Shown one piece after another: positions 30,336 through 43,479 of a stretch of DNA of 64,000 bases. Within the stretch, counting starts at the first letter, position 1, and the number at the start of each line of letters is the position of its first letter. Under the pieces are notes generated by a model. It was not told where the DNA came from. It did not search any database and was given only the letters and a program-made list of their open reading frames with translations. The position numbers were made by a program, and so were the translations under genes. The DNA comes from Megachile rotundata. Taxonomy: Eukaryota; Arthropoda; Insecta; Hymenoptera; Megachilidae. The DNA is taken from the NCBI RefSeq assembly GCF_050947335.1, contig NW_027473317.1, positions 124,001-188,000 on the forward strand. The letters are read 5' to 3'.

Positions 30336-30899
30336 ATTGTATGATTGTGATTTTATGATTTTGATTGTATGATTGTGATTGCATGATTGAGATTGTATTA
30401 TTGTGATTGTATGATTGTCATTGTATGATTGTGATTGTATGCTTGTGATTGTATGATTGTGATGGTATAATTGTGATTATATGATTGTGATTGTATGATT
30501 GCGTTTGTATGATTGTGATTGTACGATAGTGATTGTATGATTGTGATTGTATGATAGTGAGTGTGACATTGCGATTGTATGATTGCGATTGTAATATTGC
30601 GATTGTATGATTGTGATGTATGATTGTGATTGTATGATCGTGATTATATGATCGTGATTGTATGATCGTGATTGTATGATCGTGATTGTATGATTGTGGT
30701 TGTATGATTGTGATTTTATGACTGTGATTGTATAATAGTGATTGTGACATTGCGATTGTATGATTGCGATTGTATGATTGTGATTTTATGAGTGTGATTG
30801 TATGATTGTGATAGTAGGATTGTGATTGTATGATTGTGATTGTATGATTGTGATTGTATGATAGTGATTGTGACATTGCGATTGTATGATTGTGATTGT

Positions 30900-31205
30900 G
30901 ACATTGCGATTGTATGATTGAGATTTTATGATTGTGTTTGTATGATTGCGAATGTATGATTGTGATCGTATGATTGTGGTTGTATAATTATAGTTCCATG
31001 ATTGTGATTGTATGATTGTTCTTGCATGATTATGATCGTACGATTGTAATTGCATGATTCAGATTGTATGATTGTGATTGTATGATTGTGATTGTATGAT
31101 TGCGATTGTATGATTGCAATTTTATGAGTGTGATTATATGGTTATGATTGTGTGATTGTGATTGTATGATGGTGATTGTATGATGATGATTGTATGATTG
31201 TGATA
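30900..31205. repeat. Diverged module, copy 1 (truncated)
   Basis: A string of strongly diverged monomers with the marker TATAATTATAGTTCCATG (near 30,983), TTCTTGCATG, TGATCGTACG, GCATGATTCAG and GCAATTTTATG. It starts at a GACATTGCG monomer and keeps the 14-bp rhythm, so it is old satellite and not an insertion. This copy breaks off near 31,205 into a GATAGTAAG cassette. Confidence 0.85.
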
Positions 31206-31699
31206 GTAAGATTGTGATTGTATGATTGTGATTGTATGACTTTTATTGTATGTTTGTGATTGTATGATTGTGATTGTATGATTGTGATTGTATGATTGTG
31301 ATTGTATGATTGTGATTGTATGATTTTGATTGTATGATTGTGATTGCATGATTGAGATTGTATGATTGTGATTGTATGATTGTGATTGTATGCTTGTGAT
31401 TGTATGATTGTGATTGTATAATTGTGATTATATGATTGTGATTGTATGATTGCGTTTGTATGATTGTGATTGTACGATAGTGATTGTATGATTGTGATTG
31501 TATGATAGTGATTGTGACATTGCGATTGTATGATTGCGATTGTATGATTGTGATTGTATGATTGTGATTGTATGATTGTGATTGTATGATTGTGATTGTA
31601 TGATTGTGATTGTATGATTGTGATTGTTCATTGTGATTGTATGACTGTGGTTGTATGATTGTGATTGTATGATAGTGATTGTGATATTGCGATTGTATG

Positions 31700-34190
31700 A
31701 TTGCGATTGTATGATTGTGATTGTATGATTGTGATTGTATGATTGTGATTGTATGATTTTAATTGTATGATTGTGATTGTATGATTGTGATTGCATGATT
31801 GCGACTGAATGATTGTGATTGTATGATTTTGATTTCATGATTGTGATTGCATGACTGTGATTATATGATTGTGATTGTACGATAGTGATTGTGACATTGC
31901 GATTGTATGATTGCGATTGTATGATTGTGATTGTATGACTGTGATTGTATGATTGTGATTGTATGATAGTGATTGTGATATTGCGATTGTATGATTGCGA
32001 TTGTATGATTGTGATTGCATGACTGTGATTGTATGATGGTGATTGTATGATTGTGATTGTTTGATTGTGATTGTATAATTGTCATTGTATGATTGTGATT
32101 GTATGACTTTTATTGTATGATTGTGATTGTATGATTGTGATTGTATGATTGTGACTGTATGATTGTGATTGTATGATTGTGATTGTATGATCGTGATTGT
32201 ATGATCGTGATTGTATGATCGTGATTATATGATTCTGATTGTATGATTGTGATTATATGATTGTGATTGTATGATTGCGTTTGTATGATTGTGATTTTAT
32301 GATAGTGATTGTATGATTGTGATTGTATGATAGTGATTGTGACATTGCGATTGTATGATTGCGATTGTAATATTGCGATTGTATGATTGTGATGTATGAT
32401 TGTGATTGTATGATCGTGATTATATGATCGTGATTGTATGATTGTGATTGTATGATTGTGATTATATGATTGTGATTGTATGATTGTGATTGTATGACTG
32501 TGATTGTATGATTCTGATTGTATGATCGTGATTATATGATCGTGATTGTATGATTATGATTGTATGATTGTGATTGTATGATTGTGATTATATGATTGTG
32601 ATTGTATGATTGTGATTGTATGACTGTGATTGTATAAAAGTGATTGTGACATTGCGATTGTATGATTGCGATTGTATGATTGTGATTGTATGAGTGTGAT
32701 TGTATGATTGTGATAGTAAGATTGTGATTGTATGATTGTGATTGTATGATTGTAATTGTATGATAGTGATTGTGACATTGCGATTGTATGATTGCGATTG
32801 TATGATTGTGATTGTATGATTGTGATTGTATGATTGTGATTGTATGATTTTAATTGTATGATTGTGATTGTATGATTGTGATTGCATGATTGCGACTGTA
32901 TGACTGTGATTGTATGATTTTGATTTCATGATTGTGATTGCATGACTGTGATTATATGATTGTGATTGTACGATTGTGATTGTACGATTGTGATTGTATG
33001 ATTATGATTGCATGATTGTGATTATATGATTGTCATTGTATGATTGTGATTGTATGATTTTAATTGTATGATTGTGATTGTATGACTGCGATTGTAATAT
33101 TGCGATTGTATGATTGTGATTGTATGATCGTGATTGTATGATCGTGATTGTATGATCGTGATTGTATGATCGTGATTGTATGATCGTGATTGTATGATCG
33201 TGATTGTATGATCGTGATTGTATGATTGTGATTGTATGATTGTGATATTATGATTTTGATTGTATGATTGTGATTGCATGATTGAGATTGTATTATTGTG
33301 ATTGTATGATTGTCATTGTATGATTGTGATTGTATGCTTGTGATTGTATGATTGTGATGGTATAATTGTGATTATATGATTGTGATTGTATGATTGCGTT
33401 TGTATGATTGTGATTGTACGATAGTGATTGTATGATTGTGATTGTATGATAGTGAGTGTGACATTGCGATTGTATGATTGCGATTGAAATATTGCGATTG
33501 TATGATTGTGATGTATGATTGTGATTGTATGATCGTGATTATATGATCGTGATTGTATGATCGTGATTGTATGATCGTGATTGTATGATTGTGATTGTAT
33601 GATTGTGATTTTATGACTGTGATTGTATAATAGTGATTGTGACATTGCGATTGTATGATTGCGATTGTATGATTGTGATTTTATGAGTGTGATTGTATGA
33701 TTGTGATAGTAGGATTGTGATTGTATGATTGTGATTGTATGATTGTGATTGTATGATAGTGATTGTGACATTGCGATTGTATGATTGTGATTGTGACATT
33801 GCGATTGTATGATTGAGATTTTATGATTGTGTTTGTATGATTGCGAATGTATGATTGTGATCGTATGATTGTGGTTGTATAATTATAGTTCCATGGTTGT
33901 GATTGTATGATTGTTCTTGCATGATTATGATCGTACGATTGTAATTGCATGATTCAGATTGTATGATTGTGATTGTATGATTGTGATTGTATGATTGCGA
34001 TTGTATGATTGCAATTTTATGAGTGTGATTATATGATTATGATTGTGTGATTGTGATTGTATGATGGTGATTGTATGATGGTGATTGTATGATTGTGATT
34101 GTATGATTGTGATTATATGATTGTGATTGTATGATTGAGATTGAATGATTGGGATTGTATGATTGTGGTTGTATGATTGTGACTGTATGA
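31700..34190. repeat. 2.9-kb HOR block, copy 2
   Basis: Second copy of about 28,750-31,205. It lacks 55 bp near 31,960 and carries a longer version of the diverged module than copy 1. Single-base differences include CCATGGTTG (about 33,891) against CCATGATTG and GATTGAAATATTG (about 33,484) against GATTGTAATATTG. Confidence 0.8.
33119..33216 (+). repeat. GATCG monomer tract, 7 copies
   Basis: Seven GATCGTG monomers, the 2.9-kb HOR partner of the 30.2-kb tract, sharing the GACTGCG variant just upstream. Confidence 0.92.
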
Positions 34191-34200
34191 TAATGATTGT
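33795..34200. repeat. Diverged module, copy 2
   Basis: Same ordered variants as copy 1, 2,895 bp downstream, but continuing through GATTGAGATTGAATG and GATTGGGATTG (about 34,135-34,160) to GATAATGATTG (about 34,190). The marker here reads CCATGG instead of CCATGA. Confidence 0.87.
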
Positions 34201-34495
34201 GACATTGCGATTGTATGATTGCGATTGTATGATTGTGATTGTATGACTGTGATTGTATGATTGTGATTGTATGATTGTGATTGTATGATCGTGATTATAT
34301 GATCGTGATTGTATGATCGTGATTGTATGATCGTGATTGTATGATTGTGATTTTATGACTGTGATTGTATAATAGTGATTGTGACATTGCGATTGTATGA
34401 TCGTGATTGTATGATGGTGATTGTATGATCGTGATTGTATGATCGTCATTGTATGATGGTGATTGTATGATCGTGATTGTATGATTGTGATTGTA

Positions 34496-37075
34496 TGATT
34501 GTGATTGTATGCTTGTGGTTGAATGATTGTGATTGTATGATTGTGATTATATGATTGTGATTGTATGATTGCGTTTGTATGATTGTGATTGTATGATTGT
34601 GATTGTATGATTGTGATTGTACGATAGTGATTGTGACATTGCGATTGTATGATTGCGATTGTATGATTGCGAATGTATGACTGTGATTGTATGATTGTGA
34701 TTGTATGATTGTGATTGTATGATTGTGATTGTGTGACTGTGATTGTATGATTGTTATTGTATGATAGTGATTGTGATATTGCGATTGTATGATTGCGATT
34801 GTATGATTGTGATTGCATGACTGTGATTGTATGATTGTGTTTGTATGATTGTGATTGTATGATTGTGCTTGTATGATTGTCATTGTATGATTGTGATTGT
34901 ATGACTTTTATTGTATGTTTGTGATTGTATGATTGTGATTGTATGATTGTGATTGTATGATTGTGATTGTATGATTGTGATTGTATGATTTTGATTGTAT
35001 GATTGTGATTGCATGATTGAGATTGTATGATTGTGATTGTATGATTGTGATTGTATGATTGTGATTGTATGCTTGTGATTGTATGATTGTGATTGTATAA
35101 TTGTGATTATATGATTGTGATTGTATGATTGCGTTTGTATGATTGTGATTGTACGATAGTGATTGTATGATTGTGATTGTATGATAGTGATTGTGACATT
35201 GCGATTGTATGATTGCGATTGTAATATTGCGATTGTATGATTGTGATGTATGATTGTGATTGTATGATCGTGATTATATGATCGTGATTGTGTGATCGTG
35301 ATTGTATGATCGTGATTGTATGATCGTGATTGTATGATTGTGATTGTATGACTGTGATTGTATAATAGTGATTGTGACATTGCGATTGTATGATTGTGAT
35401 TGTATGAGTGTGATTGTATGACTGTGATAGTAAGATTGTGATTGTATGATTGTGATTGTATGATAGTGATTGTGACATTGCGATTGTATGATTGCGATTG
35501 TAAGATTGTGATTGTATGATTGTGATTGTATGATTGTGATTGTATGATTTTAATTGTATGATTGTGATTGTATGATTTTGATTGCATGATTGCGACTGTA
35601 TGTTTGTGATTGTGTGATTTTGATTGTATGATTGTGATTGCATGATTGTGATTATATGATTGTGATTGTATGATTGTGATTGTATGATTGTGATTGTATG
35701 ATTGTCATTGTATGATTGTCATTGTATGATTGTGATTGTATGATTGTCATTGTATGATTGTGATTGTATGATTGCGATTGTAATATTGCGATTGTATGAT
35801 TGGGATTGTATGATTGTGATTGTATGATCGTGATTGTATGATCGTGATTGCATGATCGTGATTGTATGATCGTGATTGTATGATCGTGATTGTATGATTG
35901 TGATTGTATGATTGTGATTGTACGATAGTGATTGTGACATTGCGATTGTATGATTGCGATTGTATGATTGTGATTGTATGACTGTGATTGTATGATTGTG
36001 ATTGTATGATTGTGATTGTATCATTGTGATTGTATGACTGTGATTGTATGATTGTGATTGTATGATAGTGATTGTGATATTGCGATTGTATGATTGCGAT
36101 TGTATGATTGTGATTGCATGACTGTGATTGTATGATGGTGATTGTATGATTGTGATTGTTTGATTGTGATTGTATAATTGTCATTGTATGATTGTGATTG
36201 TATGACTTTTATTGTATGATTGTGATTGTATGATTGTGATTGTATGATTGTGACTGTATGATTGTGATTGTATGATTGTGATTGTATGATCGTGATTGTA
36301 TGATCGTGATTGTATGATCGTGATTATATGATTCTGATTGTATGATTGTGATTATATGATTGTGACTGTATGATTGCGTTTGTATGATTGTGATTTTATG
36401 ATAGTGATTGTATGATTGTGATTGTATGATAGTGATTGTGACATTGCGATTGTATGATTGCGATTGTAATATTGCGATTGTATGATTGTGATGTATGATT
36501 GTGATTGTATGATCGTGATTATATGATCGTGATTGTATGATTGTGATTGTATGATTGTGATTATATGATTGTGATTGTATGATTGTGATTGTATGACTGT
36601 GATTGTATAATAGTGATTGTGACATTGCGATTGTATGATTGCGATTGTATGATTGTGATTGTATGAGTGTGATTGTATGATTGTGATAGTAAGATTGTGA
36701 TTGTATGATTGTGATTGTATCATTGTAATTGTATGATAGTGATTGTGACATTGCGATTGTATGATTGCGATTGTATGATTGTGATTGTATGATTGTGATT
36801 GTATGATTGTGATTGTATGATTTTAATTGTATGATTGTGATTGTATGATTGTGATTGCATGATTGCGACTGTATGATTGTGATTGTATGATTTTGATTTC
36901 ATGATTGTGATTGCATGACTGTGATTATATGATTGTGATTGTACGATAGTGATTGTGACATTGCGATTGTATGATTGCGATTGCATGATTGCGATTGTAT
37001 GACTGTGATTGTATGATTGTGATTGTATGATTGTGATTGTTCATTGTGATTGTATGACTGTGATTGTATGATTGT
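34496..37075. repeat. Region II HOR block, copy at 34.5 kb
   Basis: Partner of about 26,440-29,061 (shift 8,056/8,014 bp). Its portion from about 35,025 is also the start of the first 4,850-bp HOR copy, so this block belongs to both levels of the hierarchy. Confidence 0.85.
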
Positions 37076-37542
37076 GATTGTATGCTTGTGATTGTATGAT
37101 TGTGATGGTATAATTGTGATTATATGATTGTGATTGTATGATTGCGTTTGTATGATTGTGATTGTACGATAGTTATTGTATGATTGTGATTGTATGATAG
37201 TGATTGTGACATTGCGATTGTATGATTGCGATTGTAATATTGCGATTGTATGATTGTGATGTATGATTGTGATTGTATGACCGTGATTATATGATCGTGA
37301 TTGTATGATCGTGATTGTATGATCGTGATTGTATGATTGTGATTGTATGATTGTGATTTTATGACTGTGATTGTATAATAGTGATTGTGACATTGCGATT
37401 GTATGATTGCGATTGTATGAGTGTGATTGTATGAGTGTGATTGTATGATTGTGATAGTAGGATTGTGATTGTATGATTGTGATTGTATGATTGTGATTGT
37501 ATGATAGTGATTGTGACATTGCGATTGTATGATTGTGATTGT

Positions 37543-37915
37543 GACATTGCGATTGTATGATTGAGATTTTATGATTGTGTTTGTATGATTGCGAATGTAT
37601 GATTGTGATCGTATGATTGTGGTTGTATAATTATAGTTCCATGATTGTGATTGTATGATTGTTCTTGCATGATTATGATCGTACGATTGTAATTGCATGA
37701 TTCAGATTGTATCATTGTGATTGTATGATGGTGATTGTATGATTGCGATTGTATGATTGCAATTTTATGAGTGTGATTATATGATTATGATTGTGTGATT
37801 GTGATTGTATGATGGTGATTGTATGATGGTGATTGTATGATTGTGATTGTATGATTGTGATTATATGATTGTGATTGTATGATTGAGATTGAATGATTGG
37901 GATTGTATGATTGTG
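37543..37915. repeat. Diverged module, copy 3
   Basis: Contains the TATAGTTCCATG marker (near 37,630) and ends with GATTGAATGATTGGGATTG, after which consensus monomers lead to GCTTG. It lies inside HOR copy A. Confidence 0.87.
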
Positions 37916-38196
37916 ATTGTATGATTGTGCTTGTATGATTGTCATTGTATGATTGTGATTGTATGACTTTTATTGTATGATTGTGATTGTATGATTGTGA
38001 TTGTATGATTGTGATTGTATGATTGTGATTGTATGATTGTGATTGTATGATTGTGATTGTATGATTGTGATTGTATGATTTTGATTTTATGATTGTGATT
38101 GCATGATTGAGATTGTATGATTGTGATTGTATGATTGTGATTGTATGATTGTGATTGTATGCTTGTGATTGCATGATTGTGATTGTACAATTGTGA

Positions 38197-39462
38197 TTAT
38201 ATGATTGTGATTGTATGATTGCGTTTGTATGATTGTGATTGTACGATAGTGATTGTATGATTGTGATTGCATGATAGTGATTGTGACATTGCGATTGTAT
38301 GATTGCGATTGTAATATTGCGATTGTATGATTGTGATGTATGATTGTGATTGTATGATCGTGATTATATGATCGTGATTGTATGATCGTGATTGTATGAT
38401 CGTGATTGTATGATCGTGATTGTATGATTGTGATTGTATGACTGTGATTGTATAATAGTGATTGTGACATTGCGATTGTATGATTGCGATTGTATGATTG
38501 TGATTGTATGAGTGTGATTGTATGATTGTGATAGTAAGATTGTGATTGTATGATTGTGATTGTATGATAGTGATTGTGACATTGCGATTGTATGATTGCG
38601 ATTGTAAGATTGTGATTGTATGATTGTGATTGTATGATTGTGATTGTATGATTTTAATTGTATGATTGTGATTGTATGATTTTGATTGCATGATTGCGAC
38701 TGTATGATTGTGATTGTGTGATTTTGATTGTATGATTGTGATTGCATGATTGTGATTATATGATTGTGATTGTATGATTGTGATTGTATGATTGTGATTG
38801 TATGATTGTGATTGTATGATTGTCATTGTATGATTGTCATTGTATGATTGTGATTGTATGATTGTCATTGTATGATTGTGATTGTATGATTGCGATTGTA
38901 ATATTGCGATTGTATGATTGGGATTGTATGATTGTGATTGTATGATCGTGATTGTATGATCGTGATTGTATGATCGTGATTGTATGATCGTGATTGTATG
39001 ATTGTGATTGTATGATTGTGATTGTACGATAGTGATTGTGACATTGCGATTGTATGATTGCGATTGTATGATTGTGATTGTATGATTGTGATTGTATGAT
39101 CGTGATTGTATGATCGTGATTGTATGATCGTGATTATATGATTCTGATTGTATGATTGTGATTATATGATTGTGATTGTATGATTGCGTTTGTATGATTG
39201 TGATTTTATGATAGTGATTGTATGATTGTGATTGTATGATAGTGATTGTGACATTGCGATTGTATGATTGCGATTGTAATATTGCGATTGTATGATTGTG
39301 ATGTATGATTGTGATTGTATGATCGTGATTATATGATCGTGATTGTATGATTGTGATTGTACGGTAGTGATTGTGACATTGCGATTGTATGATTGCGATT
39401 GTATGATTGTGATTGTATGACTGTGATTGTATGATTGTGATTGTATGATTGTGATTGTTCAT
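38197..39462 (-). other. Longest antisense open frame (421 codons), judged non-genic
   Basis: The longest open frame in the window lies on the - strand and occurs three times with the same translation (also 41,802-43,067 and 46,652-47,917), once per 4,850-bp HOR copy. The translation is a run of the 14-residue cycle HNHTITIIQSQSYN with substitutions. It arises because the reverse-complement monomer has no stop codon in any frame. There is no change of base usage, no domain, no signal peptide and no non-repeat end. Its limits are set by variant monomers that happen to contain CAT or TCA/TTA on the + strand. I see no evidence that it is expressed. Confidence 0.9.
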
Positions 39463-39874
39463 TGTGATTGTATGACTGTGATTGTATGATTGTGATTGTA
39501 TGATAGTGATTGTGATATTGCGATTGTATGATTGTGATGTATGATTGTGATTGTATGATCGTGATTATATGATCGTGATTGTATGATTGTGATTGTATGA
39601 TTGTGATTATATGATTGTGATTGTATGATTGTGATTGTATGACTGTGATTGTATAATAGTGATTGTGACATTGCGATTGTATGATTGCGATTGTATGATT
39701 GTGATTGTATGACTGTGATTGTATGATTGTGATAGTAAAATTGTGATTGTATGATTGTGATTGTATGATTGTAATTGAATGATAGTGATTGTGACATTGC
39801 GATTGTATGATTGCGATTGTATGATTGTGATTGTATGATTGTGATTGTATGATTGTGATTGTATGATTGTGATT

Positions 39875-42800
39875 GTATGATTGTGATTGTATGATTGTGA
39901 TTGTATGATTGTGATTGTATGCTTGTGATTGTATGATTGTGATTGTATAATTGTGATTATATGATTGTGATTGTATGATTGCGTTTGTATGATTGTGATT
40001 GTACGATAGTGATTGTATGATTGTGATTGTATGATAGTGATTGTGACATTGCGATTGTATGATTGCGATTGTAATATTGCGATTGTATGATTGTGATGTA
40101 TGATTGTGATTGTATGATCGTGATTATATGATCGTGATTGTGTGATCGTGATTGTATGATCGTGATTGTATGATCGTGATTGTATGATTGTGATTGTATG
40201 ACTGTGATTGTATAATAGTGATTGTGACATTGCGATTGTATGATTGTGATTGTATGAGTGTGATTGTATGACTGTGATAGTAAGATTGTGATTGTATGAT
40301 TGTGATTGTATGATTGTGATTGTATCATTGTAATTGTATGATAGTGATTGTGACATTGCGATTGTATGATTGCGATTGTATGATTGTGATTGTATGATTG
40401 TGATTGTATGATTGTGATTGTATGATTTTAATTGTATGATTGTGATTGTATGATTGTGATTGCATGATTGCGACTGTATGATTGTGATTGTATGATTTTG
40501 ATTTCATGATTGTGATTGCATGACTGTGATTATATGATTGTGATTGTACGATAGTGATTGTGACATTGCGATTGTATGATTGCGATTGCATGATTGCGAT
40601 TGTATGACTGTGATTGTATGATTGTGATTGTATGATTGTGATTGTTCATTGTGATTGTATGACTGTGATTGTATGATTGTGATTGTATGCTTGTGATTGT
40701 ATGATTGTGATGGTATAATTGTGATTATATGATTGTGATTGTATGATTGCGTTTGTATGATTGTGATTGTACGATAGTTATTGTATGATTGTGATTGTAT
40801 GATAGTGATTGTGACATTGCGATTGTATGATTGCGATTGTAATATTGCGATTGTATGATTGTGATGTATGATTGTGATTGTATGACCGTGATTATATGAT
40901 CGTGATTGTATGATCGTGATTGTATGATCGTGATTGTATGATTGTGATTGTATGATTGTGATTTTATGACTGTGATTGTATAATAGTGATTGTGACATTG
41001 CGATTGTATGATTGCGATTGTATGAGTGTGATTGTATGAGTGTGATTGTATGATTGTGATAGTAGGATTGTGATTGTATGATTGTGATTGTATGATTGTG
41101 ATTGTATGATAGTGATTGTGACATTGCGATTGTATGATTGTGATTGTGACATTGCGATTGTATGATTGAGATTTTATGATTGTGTTTGTATGATTGCGAA
41201 TGTATGATTGTGATCGTATGATTGTGGTTGTATAATTATAGTTCCATGATTGTGATTGTATGATTGTTCTTGCATGATTATGATCGTACGATTGTAATTG
41301 CATGATTCAGATTGTATCATTGTGATTGTATGATGGTGATTGTATGATTGCGATTGTATGATTGCAATTTTATGAGTGTGATTATATGATTATGATTGTG
41401 TGATTGTGATTGTATGATGGTGATTGTATGATGGTGATTGTATGATTGTGATTGTATGATTGTGATTATATGATTGTGATTGTATGATTGAGATTGAATG
41501 ATTGGGATTGTATGATTGTGATTGTATGATTGTGCTTGTATGATTGTCATTGTATGATTGTGATTGTATGACTTTTATTGTATGATTGTGATTGTATGAT
41601 TGTGATTGTATGATTGTGATTGTATGATTGTGATTGTATGATTGTGATTGTATGATTGTGATTGTATGATTGTGATTGTATGATTTTGATTTTATGATTG
41701 TGATTGCATGATTGAGATTGTATGATTGTGATTGTATGATTGTGATTGTATGATTGTGATTGTATGCTTGTGATTGCATGATTGTGATTGTACAATTGTG
41801 ATTATATGATTGTGATTGTATGATTGCGTTTGTATGATTGTGATTGTACGATAGTGATTGTATGATTGTGATTGCATGATAGTGATTGTGACATTGCGAT
41901 TGTATGATTGCGATTGTAATATTGCGATTGTATGATTGTGATGTATGATTGTGATTGTATGATCGTGATTATATGATCGTGATTGTATGATCGTGATTGT
42001 ATGATCGTGATTGTATGATCGTGATTGTATGATTGTGATTGTATGACTGTGATTGTATAATAGTGATTGTGACATTGCGATTGTATGATTGCGATTGTAT
42101 GATTGTGATTGTATGAGTGTGATTGTATGATTGTGATAGTAAGATTGTGATTGTATGATTGTGATTGTATGATAGTGATTGTGACATTGCGATTGTATGA
42201 TTGCGATTGTAAGATTGTGATTGTATGATTGTGATTGTATGATTGTGATTGTATGATTTTAATTGTATGATTGTGATTGTATGATTTTGATTGCATGATT
42301 GCGACTGTATGATTGTGATTGTGTGATTTTGATTGTATGATTGTGATTGCATGATTGTGATTATATGATTGTGATTGTATGATTGTGATTGTATGATTGT
42401 GATTGTATGATTGTGATTGTATGATTGTCATTGTATGATTGTCATTGTATGATTGTGATTGTATGATTGTCATTGTATGATTGTGATTGTATGATTGCGA
42501 TTGTAATATTGCGATTGTATGATTGGGATTGTATGATTGTGATTGTATGATCGTGATTGTATGATCGTGATTGTATGATCGTGATTGTATGATCGTGATT
42601 GTATGATTGTGATTGTATGATTGTGATTGTACGATAGTGATTGTGACATTGCGATTGTATGATTGCGATTGTATGATTGTGATTGTATGATTGTGATTGT
42701 ATGATCGTGATTGTATGATCGTGATTGTATGATCGTGATTATATGATTCTGATTGTATGATTGTGATTATATGATTGTGATTGTATGATTGCGTTTGTAT

Positions 42801-43479
42801 GATTGTGATTTTATGATAGTGATTGTATGATTGTGATTGTATGATAGTGATTGTGACATTGCGATTGTATGATTGCGATTGTAATATTGCGATTGTATGA
42901 TTGTGATGTATGATTGTGATTGTATGATCGTGATTATATGATCGTGATTGTATGATTGTGATTGTACGGTAGTGATTGTGACATTGCGATTGTATGATTG
43001 CGATTGTATGATTGTGATTGTATGACTGTGATTGTATGATTGTGATTGTATGATTGTGATTGTTCATTGTGATTGTATGACTGTGATTGTATGATTGTGA
43101 TTGTATGATAGTGATTGTGATATTGCGATTGTATGATTGTGATGTATGATTGTGATTGTATGATCGTGATTATATGATCGTGATTGTATGATTGTGATTG
43201 TATGATTGTGATTATATGATTGTGATTGTATGATTGTGATTGTATGACTGTGATTGTATAATAGTGATTGTGACATTGCGATTGTATGATTGCGATTGTA
43301 TGATTGTGATTGTATGACTGTGATTGTATGATTGTGATAGTAAAATTGTGATTGTATGATTGTGATTGTATGATTGTAATTGAATGATAGTGATTGTGAC
43401 ATTGCGATTGTATGATTGCGATTGTATGATTGTGATTGTATGATTGTGATTGTATGATTGTGATTGTATGATTGTGATT
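39875..43479. repeat. 4,850-bp HOR, copy B with 1,245-bp deletion (3,605 bp)
   Basis: Matches copy A with a 4,850-bp shift up to about 40,310, then with a 3,605-bp shift. The joined ends correspond to about 35,461 and 36,706 in copy A, so 1,245 bp are missing. The junction, just before ATCATTGTAATTG near 40,324, lies within consensus monomers, as expected for unequal recombination or slippage. Confidence 0.88.
41148..41520. repeat. Diverged module, copy 4
   Basis: Located 3,605 bp after copy 3, inside HOR copy B. I saw no differences from copy 3 in the marker region. Confidence 0.87.

Larger units (their letters stand above)
28750..31205. repeat. 2.9-kb HOR block, copy 1
   Basis: Variant order recurs from about 31,700 to 34,080 with a shift of 2,950 then 2,895 bp. 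The 55-bp step is the absence, in the second copy, of the segment containing the 13-bp TTCATTG monomer. The block ends in the first diverged module. Confidence 0.82.
35025..39874. repeat. 4,850-bp HOR, copy A
   Basis: First of three tandem copies. Landmarks repeat at +4,850 or +3,605 bp in copy B and +8,455 bp in copy C; for example the diverged module starts at 37,543, 41,148 and 45,998. Boundaries are set where the long run of consensus monomers before GCTTG stops matching, so they are accurate to a few monomers. Confidence 0.88.

Noticed and set aside
30900..31205. The diverged module as an inserted transposable element or gene fragment.
   Set aside because: It retains the 14-bp periodicity and recognisable monomers throughout, with no terminal repeats, target-site duplication or coding sequence.
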